DNA of 64,000 nt from contig CAXMMQ010000007.1 in NCBI GenBank assembly GCA_963693035.2, positions 186,001 through 250,000 on the forward strand, in the 5' to 3' direction. A program made the position numbers and the translations under genes. A model generated the notes under the pieces. It searched no databases, was not told the DNA's origin, and saw nothing but the letters and a program-made list of their open reading frames with translations. Source of the stretch: Lichenicoccus sp963693035 (GTDB lineage: Bacteria > Pseudomonadota > Alphaproteobacteria > Acetobacterales > Acetobacteraceae). Below, piece after piece: positions 18,084-24,903 of this stretch (position 1 is its first letter; every line of letters starts with the position of its first letter).

Positions 18084-18353
18084 ATGCCGCCGCCCCACCT
18101 CCACTCATCAGACACCCAGCCCCTCCCCACGATCCGCAGCACCCACGAGAGCGGCCACAGCGTCCTGGTCCGCTGCAACCGGTGCGACCGGGCCACTCCG
18201 CTCGATCTGCCGAGCCTGATCGCCTCCGGGCGCGGCGAGGTGGCGCTGGTCGAGCTGCCGATGCGCTGCACCTGCGGATGCCGGGAGCGGACCATCACCG
18301 TAATGGCGGGGCGCGCGTTTCACGACCCGGGGATGCGCGTCCAGGATAGCTGA
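18084..18353 (+). CDS. Small zinc-ribbon-like protein (89 aa)
   Basis: Starts at ATG 18084 (MPPPHLHSSDT). Two cysteine pairs, VRCNRCDRATPLDL and MRCTCGCRERTIT, about 35 residues apart could bind zinc. No further match is recognised. It is the first rightward gene inside the presumed attachment site, followed directly by the inverted repeat at 18360. Confidence 0.55.
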   Translation: MPPPHLHSSDTQPLPTIRSTHESGHSVLVRCNRCDRATPLDLPSLIASGRGEVALVELPMRCTCGCRERTITVMAGRAFHDPGMRVQDS

Positions 18354-18359
18354 AAAAGA

Positions 18360-18408
18360 TTACGACAGAACGTCGTTTTACCTTGTCGGCTACGACGTTC
18401 TGTCGTAA
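18360..18408. promoter_or_regulatory. 17-bp perfect inverted repeat, operator- or terminator-like
   Basis: TTACGACAGAACGTCGT (18360-18376) and ACGACGTTCTGTCGTAA (18392-18408) are exact reverse complements separated by 15 bp. Each arm is itself partly symmetric (ACGAC-5-GTCGT), as in a pair of operators for a dimeric repressor. It lies 4 bp after the zinc-ribbon gene and 50 bp before a micro-ORF. There is no T run, so an operator is more likely than a terminator. Confidence 0.7.
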
Positions 18409-18458
18409 GTTCTTCTTGTCCACAGGCAATGGGGCCTGGGGACACGGAGGATAAGACA

Positions 18459-18533
18459 ATGCCAGTCTGCATTGTTCTTAGCTTCCGGTGGAGGCCGCTG
18501 AAGGTGACTCTCTACATCACCTTCAACGTCTGA
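18459..18533 (+). CDS. Micro-ORF, 24 residues, with strong ribosome-binding site
   Basis: ACGGAGGATAAGACA precedes ATG 18459, an excellent Shine-Dalgarno at 9 nt. The product is short, basic and hydrophobic (MPVCIVLSFRWRPLKV, then TLYITFNV). Its second half contains an 8-bp perfect hairpin (GAAGGTGA-9-TCACCTTC, 18500-18524), and a terminator-like hairpin follows. This looks like a small independent transcript coding a micro-protein or a regulatory leader. Confidence 0.5.
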   Translation: MPVCIVLSFRWRPLKVTLYITFNV

Positions 18534-18544
18534 CTTCCCACCGG

Positions 18545-18573
18545 GGCCAGGGTCGCGATAGCGGCCCTGGTTT
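18545..18573 (+). terminator. Terminator-like hairpin after the micro-ORF
   Basis: CCAGGG (18547-18552) pairs with CCCTGG (18565-18570) across a 12-nt loop and is followed by TTT. The stem is short and the T run is only three, so termination would be weak. It sits between the micro-ORF and the next rightward gene at 18602. Confidence 0.45.
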
Positions 18574-18601
18574 CCTGGATCTTAGATAGAGGGCAAGGGC
18601 G

Positions 18602-18853
18602 ATGGAAGCAGAGAACTACACTCCTGGCCGAGGCTCATCGGAGAGTGCGGCTTGGTTCCGGGACAAGCTGCAGTCGCTGGGCATGGGGCAGTCGGCACTG
18701 GCTCGGCTGATGATCCAGCACGGCGATGATCGGCAGATGACCACGATTCTGCGCAGTCTGTCGCGCATGGCCAGCGGCGATGCCCGGGTATCCGGTGAGA
18801 TGCGGGCCTTGCTGGGGACGTTGGGGGAGGCAAACCAGCGAACGGCAGCTTAG
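18602..18853 (+). CDS. Small HTH-like phage protein (83 aa)
   Basis: Residues about 15-70 (AAWFRDKLQSLGMGQSALAR, LMIQHGDDRQMTTILRSLSR) look like a helical DNA-binding domain of XRE/Cro type, but no exact family is recognised. Its stop overlaps the end of a leftward AbrB-like fragment. By position, just inside the attachment site, it could be a Cro-like or excision-control protein. Confidence 0.5.
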   Translation: MEAENYTPGRGSSESAAWFRDKLQSLGMGQSALARLMIQHGDDRQMTTILRSLSRMASGDARVSGEMRALLGTLGEANQRTAA

Positions 18854-18936
18854 GGCTGGCGATCGCCAGGCGCCTCGATCTCCGTCACCAGCACGCCGTC
18901 GTCGGTCTGCTTCACAGCTTCGCCGCTGTGCAGCAT
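18850..18936 (-). pseudogene. Fragment of an AbrB-like gene, paralogous to 19905-20078
   Basis: A 28-codon frame ending QTDDGVLVTEIEAPGDRQP. Its second half matches the C-terminus of the small AbrB-like protein at 19905-20078 (QTDDGVPVTEI). The DNA identity is limited to a 34-bp segment shared by both. The N-terminal swapped-hairpin part is absent. Confidence 0.55.
18878..18911 (+). repeat. 34-bp direct repeat, left copy, flanking sulfotransferase gene
   Basis: ATCTCCGTCACCAGCACG followed by CCGTCGTCGGTCTGCT. The right copy at 19930-19963 differs at one base. Both lie in the C-terminal codons of AbrB-like frames, and the sulfotransferase gene occupies most of the space between them. Confidence 0.8.
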
Positions 18937-18984
18937 GGCACCGCTTCGTGAGTAGCAGCAAATTGCAGGTTTTCGCGTGTCCTG

Positions 18985-19809
18985 TCAGTCAGTTGCGTAG
19001 CGAGCGATGGCGCGACTGAAAGTTTGATTTGCCAATTCGTGATGGTTTGCTTGAGGTAGCCTTGTCTGAACCACGGTTGCCCACAAGACTGCGTCCAGCC
19101 GGCTTGAGGCTGCTAGCCGCTGGGTCGCAGCCTCGGATAGCTCCGCCTGCAAGTTAAGCTTCGGAAGATCGGTCGGCGCGTGAACCTTGTTGAGCGAGGG
19201 GTAGCCGACTGGGCGACCTAGCCACCTCGACAGGTTCTCGATCTTGGCATCGTTCTCAACGATATCCACATGATCGAAACGGGACAGTGACGTCCTGGCT
19301 TGCCTAAGAAGCGTCTCATCATGCTTCGGGTCGATAAAGTCACCGTCCGGAATTAACGGATGCGGCCAGAGAAGCATTCTTAGCGCCATATTATCTGTGT
19401 GTGCGACGATCCTACGGTCGGTAAGAAAATCAACAAGCGGCCTCCGGGAGATTGCAACGATCTCCCCCCACCTACCCCAGGCAGCCATCTGTGCGGGGGA
19501 TTGTGACCGCCAGAAGAGGTAATGGGAGAGCAACCGCACCCTCGCTTCCCGCAACAGAGCCAGTAGCTGCGCATCCGGATATCGTTCATTCACGGCCGAG
19601 AGAGGTATATGGCCGTGAAGCATGTCGCCATCATCTGGAATGTCAGATGGCTGCAGGAATACCGTTCGCTTAGCCTCTGGCGCGAGCGTCTCGAAATCGT
19701 CGAACCTACCGAACAGGTACCGGTCCAGGCCGGTCACGACCTTCTTCGGCTGGATAGCGTTACTGACAGCAACGACTAATGACGTGCCACTCGTCTTTGG
19801 GATGTGCAT
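18985..19809 (-). CDS. Sulfotransferase-family protein (phage or island cargo)
   Basis: A 274-residue protein whose N-terminus MHIPKTSGTSLVVAV is the 5'-phosphosulfate loop of the sulfotransferase family (consensus HIPKTAGTSL), binding PAPS. LLALLREARVRLLSHYLFWR resembles the 3'-phosphate motif region (RdPv.R..S.y). The frame before ATG 19809 also reads DPARPIAF but has no start codon, and no ribosome-binding site is obvious. It could sulfate a cell-surface polysaccharide and so change phage adsorption. It sits between two direct repeats. Confidence 0.78.
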   Translation of the reverse strand: MHIPKTSGTSLVVAVSNAIQPKKVVTGLDRYLFGRFDDFETLAPEAKRTVFLQPSDIPDDGDMLHGHIPLSAVNERYPDAQLLALLREARVRLLSHYLFWRSQSPAQMAAWGRWGEIVAISRRPLVDFLTDRRIVAHTDNMALRMLLWPHPLIPDGDFIDPKHDETLLRQARTSLSRFDHVDIVENDAKIENLSRWLGRPVGYPSLNKVHAPTDLPKLNLQAELSEAATQRLAASSRLDAVLWATVVQTRLPQANHHELANQTFSRAIARYATD

Positions 19810-19904
19810 AAACGCGATGGGCCGTGCAGGATCGAAAGGCGTAGCTCATGCTCCTCGTAAAGCTCGCCAACTTCATCTATTTGTAGTGCTTGATGCAAGT
19901 GAAT

Positions 19905-20078
19905 TTAGTGTCCAGGCCCTGATTCGCGAATCTCCGTCACCGGCACGCCGTCGTCGGTCTGCTCGAGCAGCAGCCGGTGGCCGGATTGCCAGAGGAGCTT
20001 CTCCAGCAGGGTGGCCGGGATGACGAGCGACCCGTCAGGGCCGAGGGTGAGCTCGTGCTGGTCTACGTCGTCGAACAT
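19905..20078 (-). CDS. Small AbrB/SpoVT-like protein (57 aa)
   Basis: ATG 20078 gives MFDDVDQHELTLGPDGSLVI then PATLLEKLLWQSGHRLLLEQ, the swapped-hairpin pattern of AbrB-type antitoxins and transition-state regulators (strand, PDG turn, hydrophobic strand, IP, helix). The C-terminus is EQTDDGVPVTEIRES. It lies 2 bp from the gene at 20080. It could be an orphan antitoxin; no toxin is recognised beside it. Confidence 0.65.
   Translation of the reverse strand: MFDDVDQHELTLGPDGSLVIPATLLEKLLWQSGHRLLLEQTDDGVPVTEIRESGPGH
19930..19963 (+). repeat. 34-bp direct repeat, right copy, flanking sulfotransferase gene
   Basis: Same sequence as 18878-18911 with A changed to G at position 13. It is part of the intact AbrB-like gene, suggesting the other copy is the duplicated remnant. 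Confidence 0.8.
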
Positions 20079-20079
20079 A

Positions 20080-20796
20080 TCAGAACCGTCTTTTCATGAA
20101 CTGGCGAACGCGCCTGGCAGCGTTGACAATGCGGCTCGGTCGTGCCGCTGACGAGTAGTCATAGCTATCTGTTACAAAGTGCTTCAAATCTGCATTCGCC
20201 CGATGGATTTGATCTACTGCTGCAGTTATGAATGGGGCTTGCTCCTGATCCGCTTCATTGCCTTCTGGATAGTTGGACACAGCTATACAGAAGTTGACAA
20301 TCCGCGCTTTCGCTAAGTTGACGGAGGCGAAAAGATTCTCAATCTCAGACAACAACTCTGCCGTTTGCGACAGAACTGCCCACTTGCTAGGTGAAAGCTC
20401 GTCCAGCAGCGCAGAGGTCATTCGCAAATGTGCGGTGGGATCGTAAGGATGACGTCCTCTAAAGTTCAAGACTGCTTGAGACATCGTCCACTTTAACTCC
20501 CCACCAACCGGCGCTGCGAGCGTCCGGAGGTGACGGTGGATCGCACGGGTGACAGTCTTCTGTTGAGAATCGACTTGCCGAATTTGCAGACGGGCCGAGC
20601 GTAATGTAGCCCATACAGCTGCCGCTCCGCCCAGCAGCGTGAGCACCCCGACACGAATACCGGTGGTCGCCGCTGCCTTCGTTGCCTTCGCCTGGATCTC
20701 GGCAGCGCGCAACGTAGCGCGGACTCCAGCGCAAGCGTCTGCTGAGACGTCTGGGATAGAGATGTGCAGAAAGTGGCTACAGTCCATCAAGCGCAA
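20080..20796 (-). CDS. Hypothetical membrane-anchored protein (238 aa)
   Basis: One clear transmembrane segment at residues about 47-65 (GIRVGVLTLLGGAAAVWATL) after a polar N-terminus, then a long helical, probably cytoplasmic domain (RSARLQIRQVDSQQKTVTRA ...). It resembles small phage or island membrane proteins with unknown role. It precedes the AbrB-like gene on the same strand. Confidence 0.55.
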   Translation of the reverse strand: MRLMDCSHFLHISIPDVSADACAGVRATLRAAEIQAKATKAAATTGIRVGVLTLLGGAAAVWATLRSARLQIRQVDSQQKTVTRAIHRHLRTLAAPVGGELKWTMSQAVLNFRGRHPYDPTAHLRMTSALLDELSPSKWAVLSQTAELLSEIENLFASVNLAKARIVNFCIAVSNYPEGNEADQEQAPFITAAVDQIHRANADLKHFVTDSYDYSSAARPSRIVNAARRVRQFMKRRF

Positions 20797-20817
20797 CTGT
20801 GGTTTGCGTGCTGTCGG

Positions 20818-21132
20818 TCACTCTCCATCCTCCTCTAGCGTCCATACTGCCATCGGCTTCGACGGATCTGCGTCGAGGATGACAAGCCATGCGTCCTGAA
20901 GGTGCGCCACAACCCGTTCCAGTGAGAGGTCTGCCGCCGCAGCGACTTCGCCTATTGTCGTGCGATAGGAGCCTTCCGGCTTGCTCGCGATCTGCGCCTG
21001 CATGATCTCTACTAAGCGATAGTGCTCGCGCTGCGCTTCATGGCTCCGCAAGTCTGCCGACGCAATGCCGGTGATGTCGGCTATCGGCAGCGGGTCGGCG
21101 GAGATCGTGGTTTGATGGTCAGCGTCGTACAT
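20818..21132 (-). CDS. Hypothetical early phage protein (104 aa)
   Basis: Start at ATG 21132 (MYDADHQTTIS), inside the end of the upstream gene (14-bp overlap). The central part (TTIGEVAAAADLSLERVVAH) looks like a winged or simple HTH, and the C-terminus VLDADPSKPMAVWTLEEDGE is beta-rich. Last of an overlapping leftward series that starts at 22437. Confidence 0.55.
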   Translation of the reverse strand: MYDADHQTTISADPLPIADITGIASADLRSHEAQREHYRLVEIMQAQIASKPEGSYRTTIGEVAAAADLSLERVVAHLQDAWLVILDADPSKPMAVWTLEEDGE

Positions 21133-21382
21133 CGTTTGGCTCCATCTGGTGCGCTTCACGAACACCAGCAATCGCGTCATAGAACCGGTTGAACCGGGCA
21201 ATATGACGGGCCTCTACCGGGACAGTCCGCAGCCATTCAGATAGGGCTTCCGCAGCGTCGAATAGGTCGCTGTTGGCCTGCTCCACCACCACGACACGCC
21301 GGAAGAATGGCGCGACTTCCGGCATTTCGCGAAGGCGGGCAATCACCTGATCCATGTTTGGCGTCTTGGTGGTTTCAGTCAT
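21119..21382 (-). CDS. Hypothetical early phage protein (87 aa)
   Basis: Start at ATG 21382 (MTETTKTPNMDQVIARLREM), overlapping the stop of the next gene upstream by 4 bp. Helical, charged, no recognised domain. Translationally coupled on both sides. Confidence 0.55.
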   Translation of the reverse strand: MTETTKTPNMDQVIARLREMPEVAPFFRRVVVVEQANSDLFDAAEALSEWLRTVPVEARHIARFNRFYDAIAGVREAHQMEPNDVRR

Positions 21383-21675
21383 GGCCGTCCTCCCATCACA
21401 ACCATTCGCCCAGCCGCGATCTCTCGGTTCCGCCATTCCTGACGCCGCGCATCTGCCGCAGATTTGGCGTCCACCTTTGCCTCTGCCTTGTCGGCTGCGT
21501 CTATAAGAGCTTGCGCCAGCATACGCGCCTGCTCCGTCGTCAGGTCGGTTGCCGCTTCGATCTTGGCACTACCCGATGTCCAGCCTCGGACGCTGAGGCG
21601 CATGGCGATGCCGACGCATCCGGCTTTGTAGGACTTCTTGACGGCAAGCGGGCTGGTGGTTTGATGGTCAGGCAT
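21379..21675 (-). CDS. Hypothetical early phage protein (98 aa)
   Basis: Start at ATG 21675 (MPDHQTTSPLAVKKSYKAGC). The C-terminal half is a long Ala-rich helix with alternating charge (ALIDAADKAEAKVDAKSAAD), possibly a coiled coil. 4-bp overlap with the gene after it and 8-bp overlap with the one before. Confidence 0.55.
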   Translation of the reverse strand: MPDHQTTSPLAVKKSYKAGCVGIAMRLSVRGWTSGSAKIEAATDLTTEQARMLAQALIDAADKAEAKVDAKSAADARRQEWRNREIAAGRMVVMGGRP

Positions 21676-21997
21676 CGCGCGGGTCTCCCGGTAGATAGGC
21701 CCAGTGAGTTGCTTCGTAGCCCCAAGAAAGCGGCTGCTCGTCCCAGGCGACAACCCACTCGCCGTCTTTATACTTTCCGACTACCGTCAACGGTTCCCAG
21801 TAACAGTGGATGAGAATCTTCGACCCATCCTTGATTTTATCCGGAGCAGATGAGATGGGGCGGTAAGCCAAGGGAACCTTGCGAAGGCCCTCCTTAATGT
21901 GCCGTATTGTAGCCAGACGATGCTCTTTCGCTGTCTGCAATGCGATGTCGGCCTCGCGCTCGACTAGTCGCTCGGTGGTTTTGCCGGCTTCGGTCAT
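21668..21997 (-). CDS. DUF551-like phage protein (109 aa)
   Basis: Residues PISSAPDKIKDGSKILIHCY, then a V..GKY..GEW..AW stretch and ATHWAYLPGDP, follow the pattern of DUF551-type small phage proteins (W.PI..AP.dG..I ... W ... THW.PLP). Role unknown. Start ATG 21997 overlaps the previous stop by 4 bp. Part of the overlapping early series. Confidence 0.6.
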   Translation of the reverse strand: MTEAGKTTERLVEREADIALQTAKEHRLATIRHIKEGLRKVPLAYRPISSAPDKIKDGSKILIHCYWEPLTVVGKYKDGEWVVAWDEQPLSWGYEATHWAYLPGDPRDA

Positions 21998-22437
21998 GAC
22001 AGCGGCTCTTCCGGGCCTTCGAACAAATGCGGATGCTTCTCGCGCGCCCACTTCAAAAACCGCGGGAACTGACTAGTGAACGTCCCGTCAATCTCTTCAA
22101 GATTCAAACCAGCGCGAATGATTACGAAAGCAACCTCAAGGTCTAAGGCCTCAACCTTCATCTCAGGCTCATTGCCATGTTTCAAGAAGTTCTTGAGCTT
22201 ATTCAGATCGGGTAATGTTCCGACTGCGTCCTTCAAACGTGCACGTGCCGAGCGTCCCTTTAGATGCTTTCCCAGCACCTCTTCCGCTGCGCCTGCCAGC
22301 GTGTAGGCTGGGACGAGCGCATCGTGATCAAGCAACAGTCGTATAGACCAATCAAGCTGATCGATGGCAACATCCGTACGCGGTAGGTGGTGGAACTTAC
22401 GCAGTAAAGCCGCTTGTTCCTTGTGCTCCTCAGCCAT
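21994..22437 (-). CDS. Hypothetical protein (147 aa), first of the overlapping series
   Basis: A mainly helical protein. LLLDHDALVPAYTLAGAAEE and KLKNFLKHGNEPEMKVEALD suggest an alpha-helical HEPN-like or similar fold (a short R/K..N..KH pattern is seen) but I cannot assign it. It heads the leftward chain of genes down to 20818 and lies 9 bp after the serine recombinase gene. Confidence 0.5.
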   Translation of the reverse strand: MAEEHKEQAALLRKFHHLPRTDVAIDQLDWSIRLLLDHDALVPAYTLAGAAEEVLGKHLKGRSARARLKDAVGTLPDLNKLKNFLKHGNEPEMKVEALDLEVAFVIIRAGLNLEEIDGTFTSQFPRFLKWAREKHPHLFEGPEEPLS

Positions 22438-22446
22438 TGGCTTCGC

Positions 22447-23124
22447 TCACTTCTGCTTCTCCATCCTGATCTGCTTGCGCCGGTCGTCCATGCGCCGCTT
22501 CAGCGTGTTCCGGTGGACCTTGAAGTCGTCAGCCACTGCCTGTGCCGGTTCTCCGCGTTGGACGCGGGCAATGGCCTTATCGACCATGTCCTTTGTCAGC
22601 TTGGGCGGCCTGCCGCCGATCGTGCCGCGCTCGCGTGCCTTGTCGAGACCGTGCTGGGTGCGCTCTCGAATTAACGCTCGCTCGTATTCCGCCAAGGTCG
22701 CGAAGATGCCAAGCAGAAGGCGCCCCTGCGCAGTTCCGGTGTCGATGTCACCGTTCAGCACCTTCAGCCCGACGCCGCGGTCCCTCATCTGATCAACAGT
22801 CAGGACGATCTCCACGAGGTTCCTGCCAAGGCGATCAAGTGACAGGAGGACAACCGTGTCGCCGGGTTCGATCTCCTTCCACAGCGCTTGCCACCCGGGG
22901 CGCTTCATCGTCGCTCCCGACATGCTGTCCGTGAAGATCGCCCGTGGATCCACGCCATAACGGACCAGTTCATCAATCTGGCGCTGCGTGGTCTGATCGG
23001 ACATCGAGACACGGGCGTAGCCGACGAGGTAGCCTTGTCGGGCAGCAGGTTGAAGCGGGCTGACCACAGCCGGGTGCAATGCCGCCGCTGCATCCTTTCG
23101 GCTGGTGCTTCTCAGGGCAGTCAC
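22447..23124 (-). CDS. Small serine recombinase (resolvase/invertase family)
   Basis: A 225-residue serine recombinase. The catalytic N-domain has the YARVSMSDQTTQRQID motif with the nucleophile serine, LSLDRLGRN, and the E-helix ERALIRERTQHGLDKARERG; a C-terminal HTH follows (AQAVADDFKVHRNTLKRRMD). It has about 30 extra N-terminal residues compared with resolvases; ATG 23124 overlaps the upstream gene by 4 bp, but a start closer to GYLVGYARVS is possible. It may invert fibre DNA or act in element mobility. Confidence 0.9.
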   Translation of the reverse strand: MTALRSTSRKDAAAALHPAVVSPLQPAARQGYLVGYARVSMSDQTTQRQIDELVRYGVDPRAIFTDSMSGATMKRPGWQALWKEIEPGDTVVLLSLDRLGRNLVEIVLTVDQMRDRGVGLKVLNGDIDTGTAQGRLLLGIFATLAEYERALIRERTQHGLDKARERGTIGGRPPKLTKDMVDKAIARVQRGEPAQAVADDFKVHRNTLKRRMDDRRKQIRMEKQK

Positions 23125-23915
23125 TGTGTCTGATCTTTCTTCCGTGCGCGCGCTGCTGCCATTGCAGCCAGCCGCTTCTGTTCTCGTTGCTCAAACTCAA
23201 TCTGCTCTCGGTGTCGCGCTTGCGCCTCTCGACGGTTGCCCAGGTGCAGGACCAGCGTTGCGGGCGCCATGGGCCGCTTACCGTCCAAACTCGCCATCCG
23301 GCGCAGCTCTTGCGTGCTCGGCTCCGGCAGGTGCCAGAACGGCCGCACGATCTCGATGTGCTTGAGCGTCCGAGCCCTTTGATTCTCTGCCCGCACTTTG
23401 CGCGCGTTCGGCAGATCAGATCCGAACTTCGCCGTCGAGAACGCCGCCAGCGCCTTGGCCATCAGAGCAGCGGGTGGGTTTGGCGGTAGCTCCAGCTCGT
23501 CGTAGTGCGACAGTAGCGTCCCGTTCTTCTCGGCGAGCGCCGCCAGCACGGAGGTCAGGTCAGTGATATCGAACGCGATGCAGGGCAGCGCCGCGACCCG
23601 CACCAGCAGCGGCTTCGGTCGGCCTCGGGGTGTCAGTAGCACTGCCCGCTCCTTCAGCGCCGCCACCTTGCGGCCCTTGCGCGCCGGCCCGTTGATCTCG
23701 TCGCAATATCTCGTCAGGGCGCTCGCAAACTTGCCCAGCACCTTCTCCTGACGCTCGATAGACCAGGCCATGGAGATGGTCGAAAGGTAGGTTGCGTCCT
23801 GCACTTTCTGGCTTTCCACAATTGCACTTGTATTCTGTGCTAAGAGGGTGCTAGTGTCAAGAGGCATACTAGGAGGCTTTCCGGTGGCCGAGCTTACGCC
23901 AGACGTCATGTTCAC
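23121..23915 (-). CDS. Hypothetical protein coupled to serine recombinase (264 aa)
   Basis: No family recognised. The N-terminus is polar, the middle alpha/beta (VRVAALPCIAFDITDLTSVL), and the C-terminus is a long basic helix (RREAQARHREQIEFEQREQK, ending AMAAARARKKDQTQ) suited to nucleic-acid binding. The 4-bp overlap with the recombinase gene implies coupled translation and perhaps an accessory role in recombination. Confidence 0.55.
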   Translation of the reverse strand: MNMTSGVSSATGKPPSMPLDTSTLLAQNTSAIVESQKVQDATYLSTISMAWSIERQEKVLGKFASALTRYCDEINGPARKGRKVAALKERAVLLTPRGRPKPLLVRVAALPCIAFDITDLTSVLAALAEKNGTLLSHYDELELPPNPPAALMAKALAAFSTAKFGSDLPNARKVRAENQRARTLKHIEIVRPFWHLPEPSTQELRRMASLDGKRPMAPATLVLHLGNRREAQARHREQIEFEQREQKRLAAMAAARARKKDQTQ

Positions 23916-24072
23916 GACCGAGAACAGTGGAGGCGCAGATGACCTGTCGGTCGCAGCGCTGAACTTCGAGTTGATGGACGTCCTTGGTGGCCTAGTGCCG
24001 GGCAGTCCAGTCTACCGGGAGCGAGCGAAACTGTTTCACGCTGAAGTGGCTGCTCGCCGTGGGCGTCAATAA
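23884..24072 (+). CDS. Small hypothetical protein (62 aa), GTG start
   Basis: AGGAGG at 23871-23876 is followed 7 nt later by GTG 23884 (VAELTPDVMFTTENSGGADD), which fixes the start. The C-terminus is helical (YRERAKLFHAEVAARRGRQ). Its 5' end overlaps the start of the leftward gene at 23915. Function unknown. A second frame (LAVGVNNPKEAQVRWLAAWK) runs on from about 24046 to 24238 and could be another small gene. Confidence 0.55.
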   Translation: MAELTPDVMFTTENSGGADDLSVAALNFELMDVLGGLVPGSPVYRERAKLFHAEVAARRGRQ

Positions 24073-24082
24073 CCCCAAGGAG

Positions 24083-24245
24083 GCTCAAGTTAGGTGGCTG
24101 GCGGCGTGGAAGGACACGCGCTCATACGGACTGCGCTCCGTGGCTGATGCACGGATGCCACGGCCAGGACCGCATGAGTTGACGGGTGGGAGCGTGCTGT
24201 TCCCCCGACCGGGTATCGAGCCCCGGACAGCCTCCTAACTTGAGC
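24083..24245. repeat. 12-bp perfect inverted repeat bounding 139 bp
   Basis: GCTCAAGTTAGG (24083-24094) and CCTAACTTGAGC (24234-24245) are exact reverse complements. The enclosed DNA has a 5-bp GC hairpin near 24210-24228 (CCGGG-8-CCCGG on the minus strand) but no gene I can defend. It lies just upstream of the ribosome-binding site of the next plus-strand gene, so it could be a regulatory structure or the ends of a small element. Confidence 0.5.
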
Positions 24246-24272
24246 ACCCATAACCCCGGTCAGGAGACCGAC

Positions 24273-24677
24273 ATGAACCATTCGGAGTTCAAGATCGGTG
24301 GCGAGTTCACGATCCCGAATGGCAGCGTATGGCGATGCACCGACATAGGCACGCGGACGATCCTCGCGATCCGGGTCGATCAAGCGATAGTCGAGACTAT
24401 GTCCGGCGGCAGGTCTATAATCGAAAAGCTGACACGGGCCGAGGCGGAAGCGCGCAACTGGTTCAGCGGGCCACCCTATGGCGTAGTTGAGCCTGTTTTT
24501 GATGAAGACGAGCAAGAAAGCTGCGAGCCCGCCTCAACAAAAAAAGCCCCGACGCAGAGGGGGCATCCTCCACGCCGGGGCAAGTCGTCTGAACGCCAGT
24601 CGTTACGATACTACATCATCGCGGGTATACCGGCAATAGTCCTCCGCGCTTGTAAGTGCGGCCGCCGGTCGTCGTGA
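24273..24677 (+). CDS. Hypothetical phage protein (134 aa)
   Basis: CAGGAG lies 7 nt before ATG 24273 (MNHSEFKIGGEFTIPNGSVW). Residues 5-50 (RCTDIGTRTILAIRVDQAIV) form a compact beta domain seen in small plasmid and phage proteins. The C-terminal 45 residues run through the late-operon terminator and antisense into the fibre adaptor gene, so the functional part may be only the first 90 residues. Confidence 0.6.
   Translation: MNHSEFKIGGEFTIPNGSVWRCTDIGTRTILAIRVDQAIVETMSGGRSIIEKLTRAEAEARNWFSGPPYGVVEPVFDEDEQESCEPASTKKAPTQRGHPPRRGKSSERQSLRYYIIAGIPAIVLRACKCGRRSS
24539..24581 (-). terminator. Rho-independent terminator of the leftward late operon
   Basis: On the minus strand GCCCCGGCG...CGTCGGGGC forms a strong GC stem (24546-24581), followed by TTTTTTT (24545-24539). 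It lies 35 bp after the last leftward virion gene (stop at 24616), where the late transcript should end. Confidence 0.9.
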
Positions 24678-24903
24678 CCTCGAAGTCCAGTCGGTATGTC
24701 ATTCCGGCCACACCGCCGCTGACGAAGCAGCTCGCGATGCCCCCCGACAACTGCCCGGTCCCCATCGTCAGGCCGGCCGGTGTGGCGGTGACACCTACGA
24801 GCGCGGTCACCGTGTCCGCGTCCAGCGTCATCTGCGCGGTGAAGTCCATGCCGTAGTCCAGCACGTCGAGCGGGTCTTTGACCGGGTAGGTGAACGTGGT
24901 CAT
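24616..24903 (-). CDS. Phage fiber-tail adaptor-like protein (95 aa)
   Basis: Starts at ATG 24903 (MTTFTYPVKDPLDVLDYGMD), overlapping the long fibre gene by 4 bp. The K.P.DVLDY..D pattern followed by two short beta repeats (TLDADTVTALVGVTATPAGL; YRLDFEVTTTGGRTYKRGGL) is typical of small adaptor proteins at the fibre-tail joint. Last gene of the late operon, before the terminator. Confidence 0.7.
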   Translation of the reverse strand: MTTFTYPVKDPLDVLDYGMDFTAQMTLDADTVTALVGVTATPAGLTMGTGQLSGGIASCFVSGGVAGMTYRLDFEVTTTGGRTYKRGGLLPVYPR

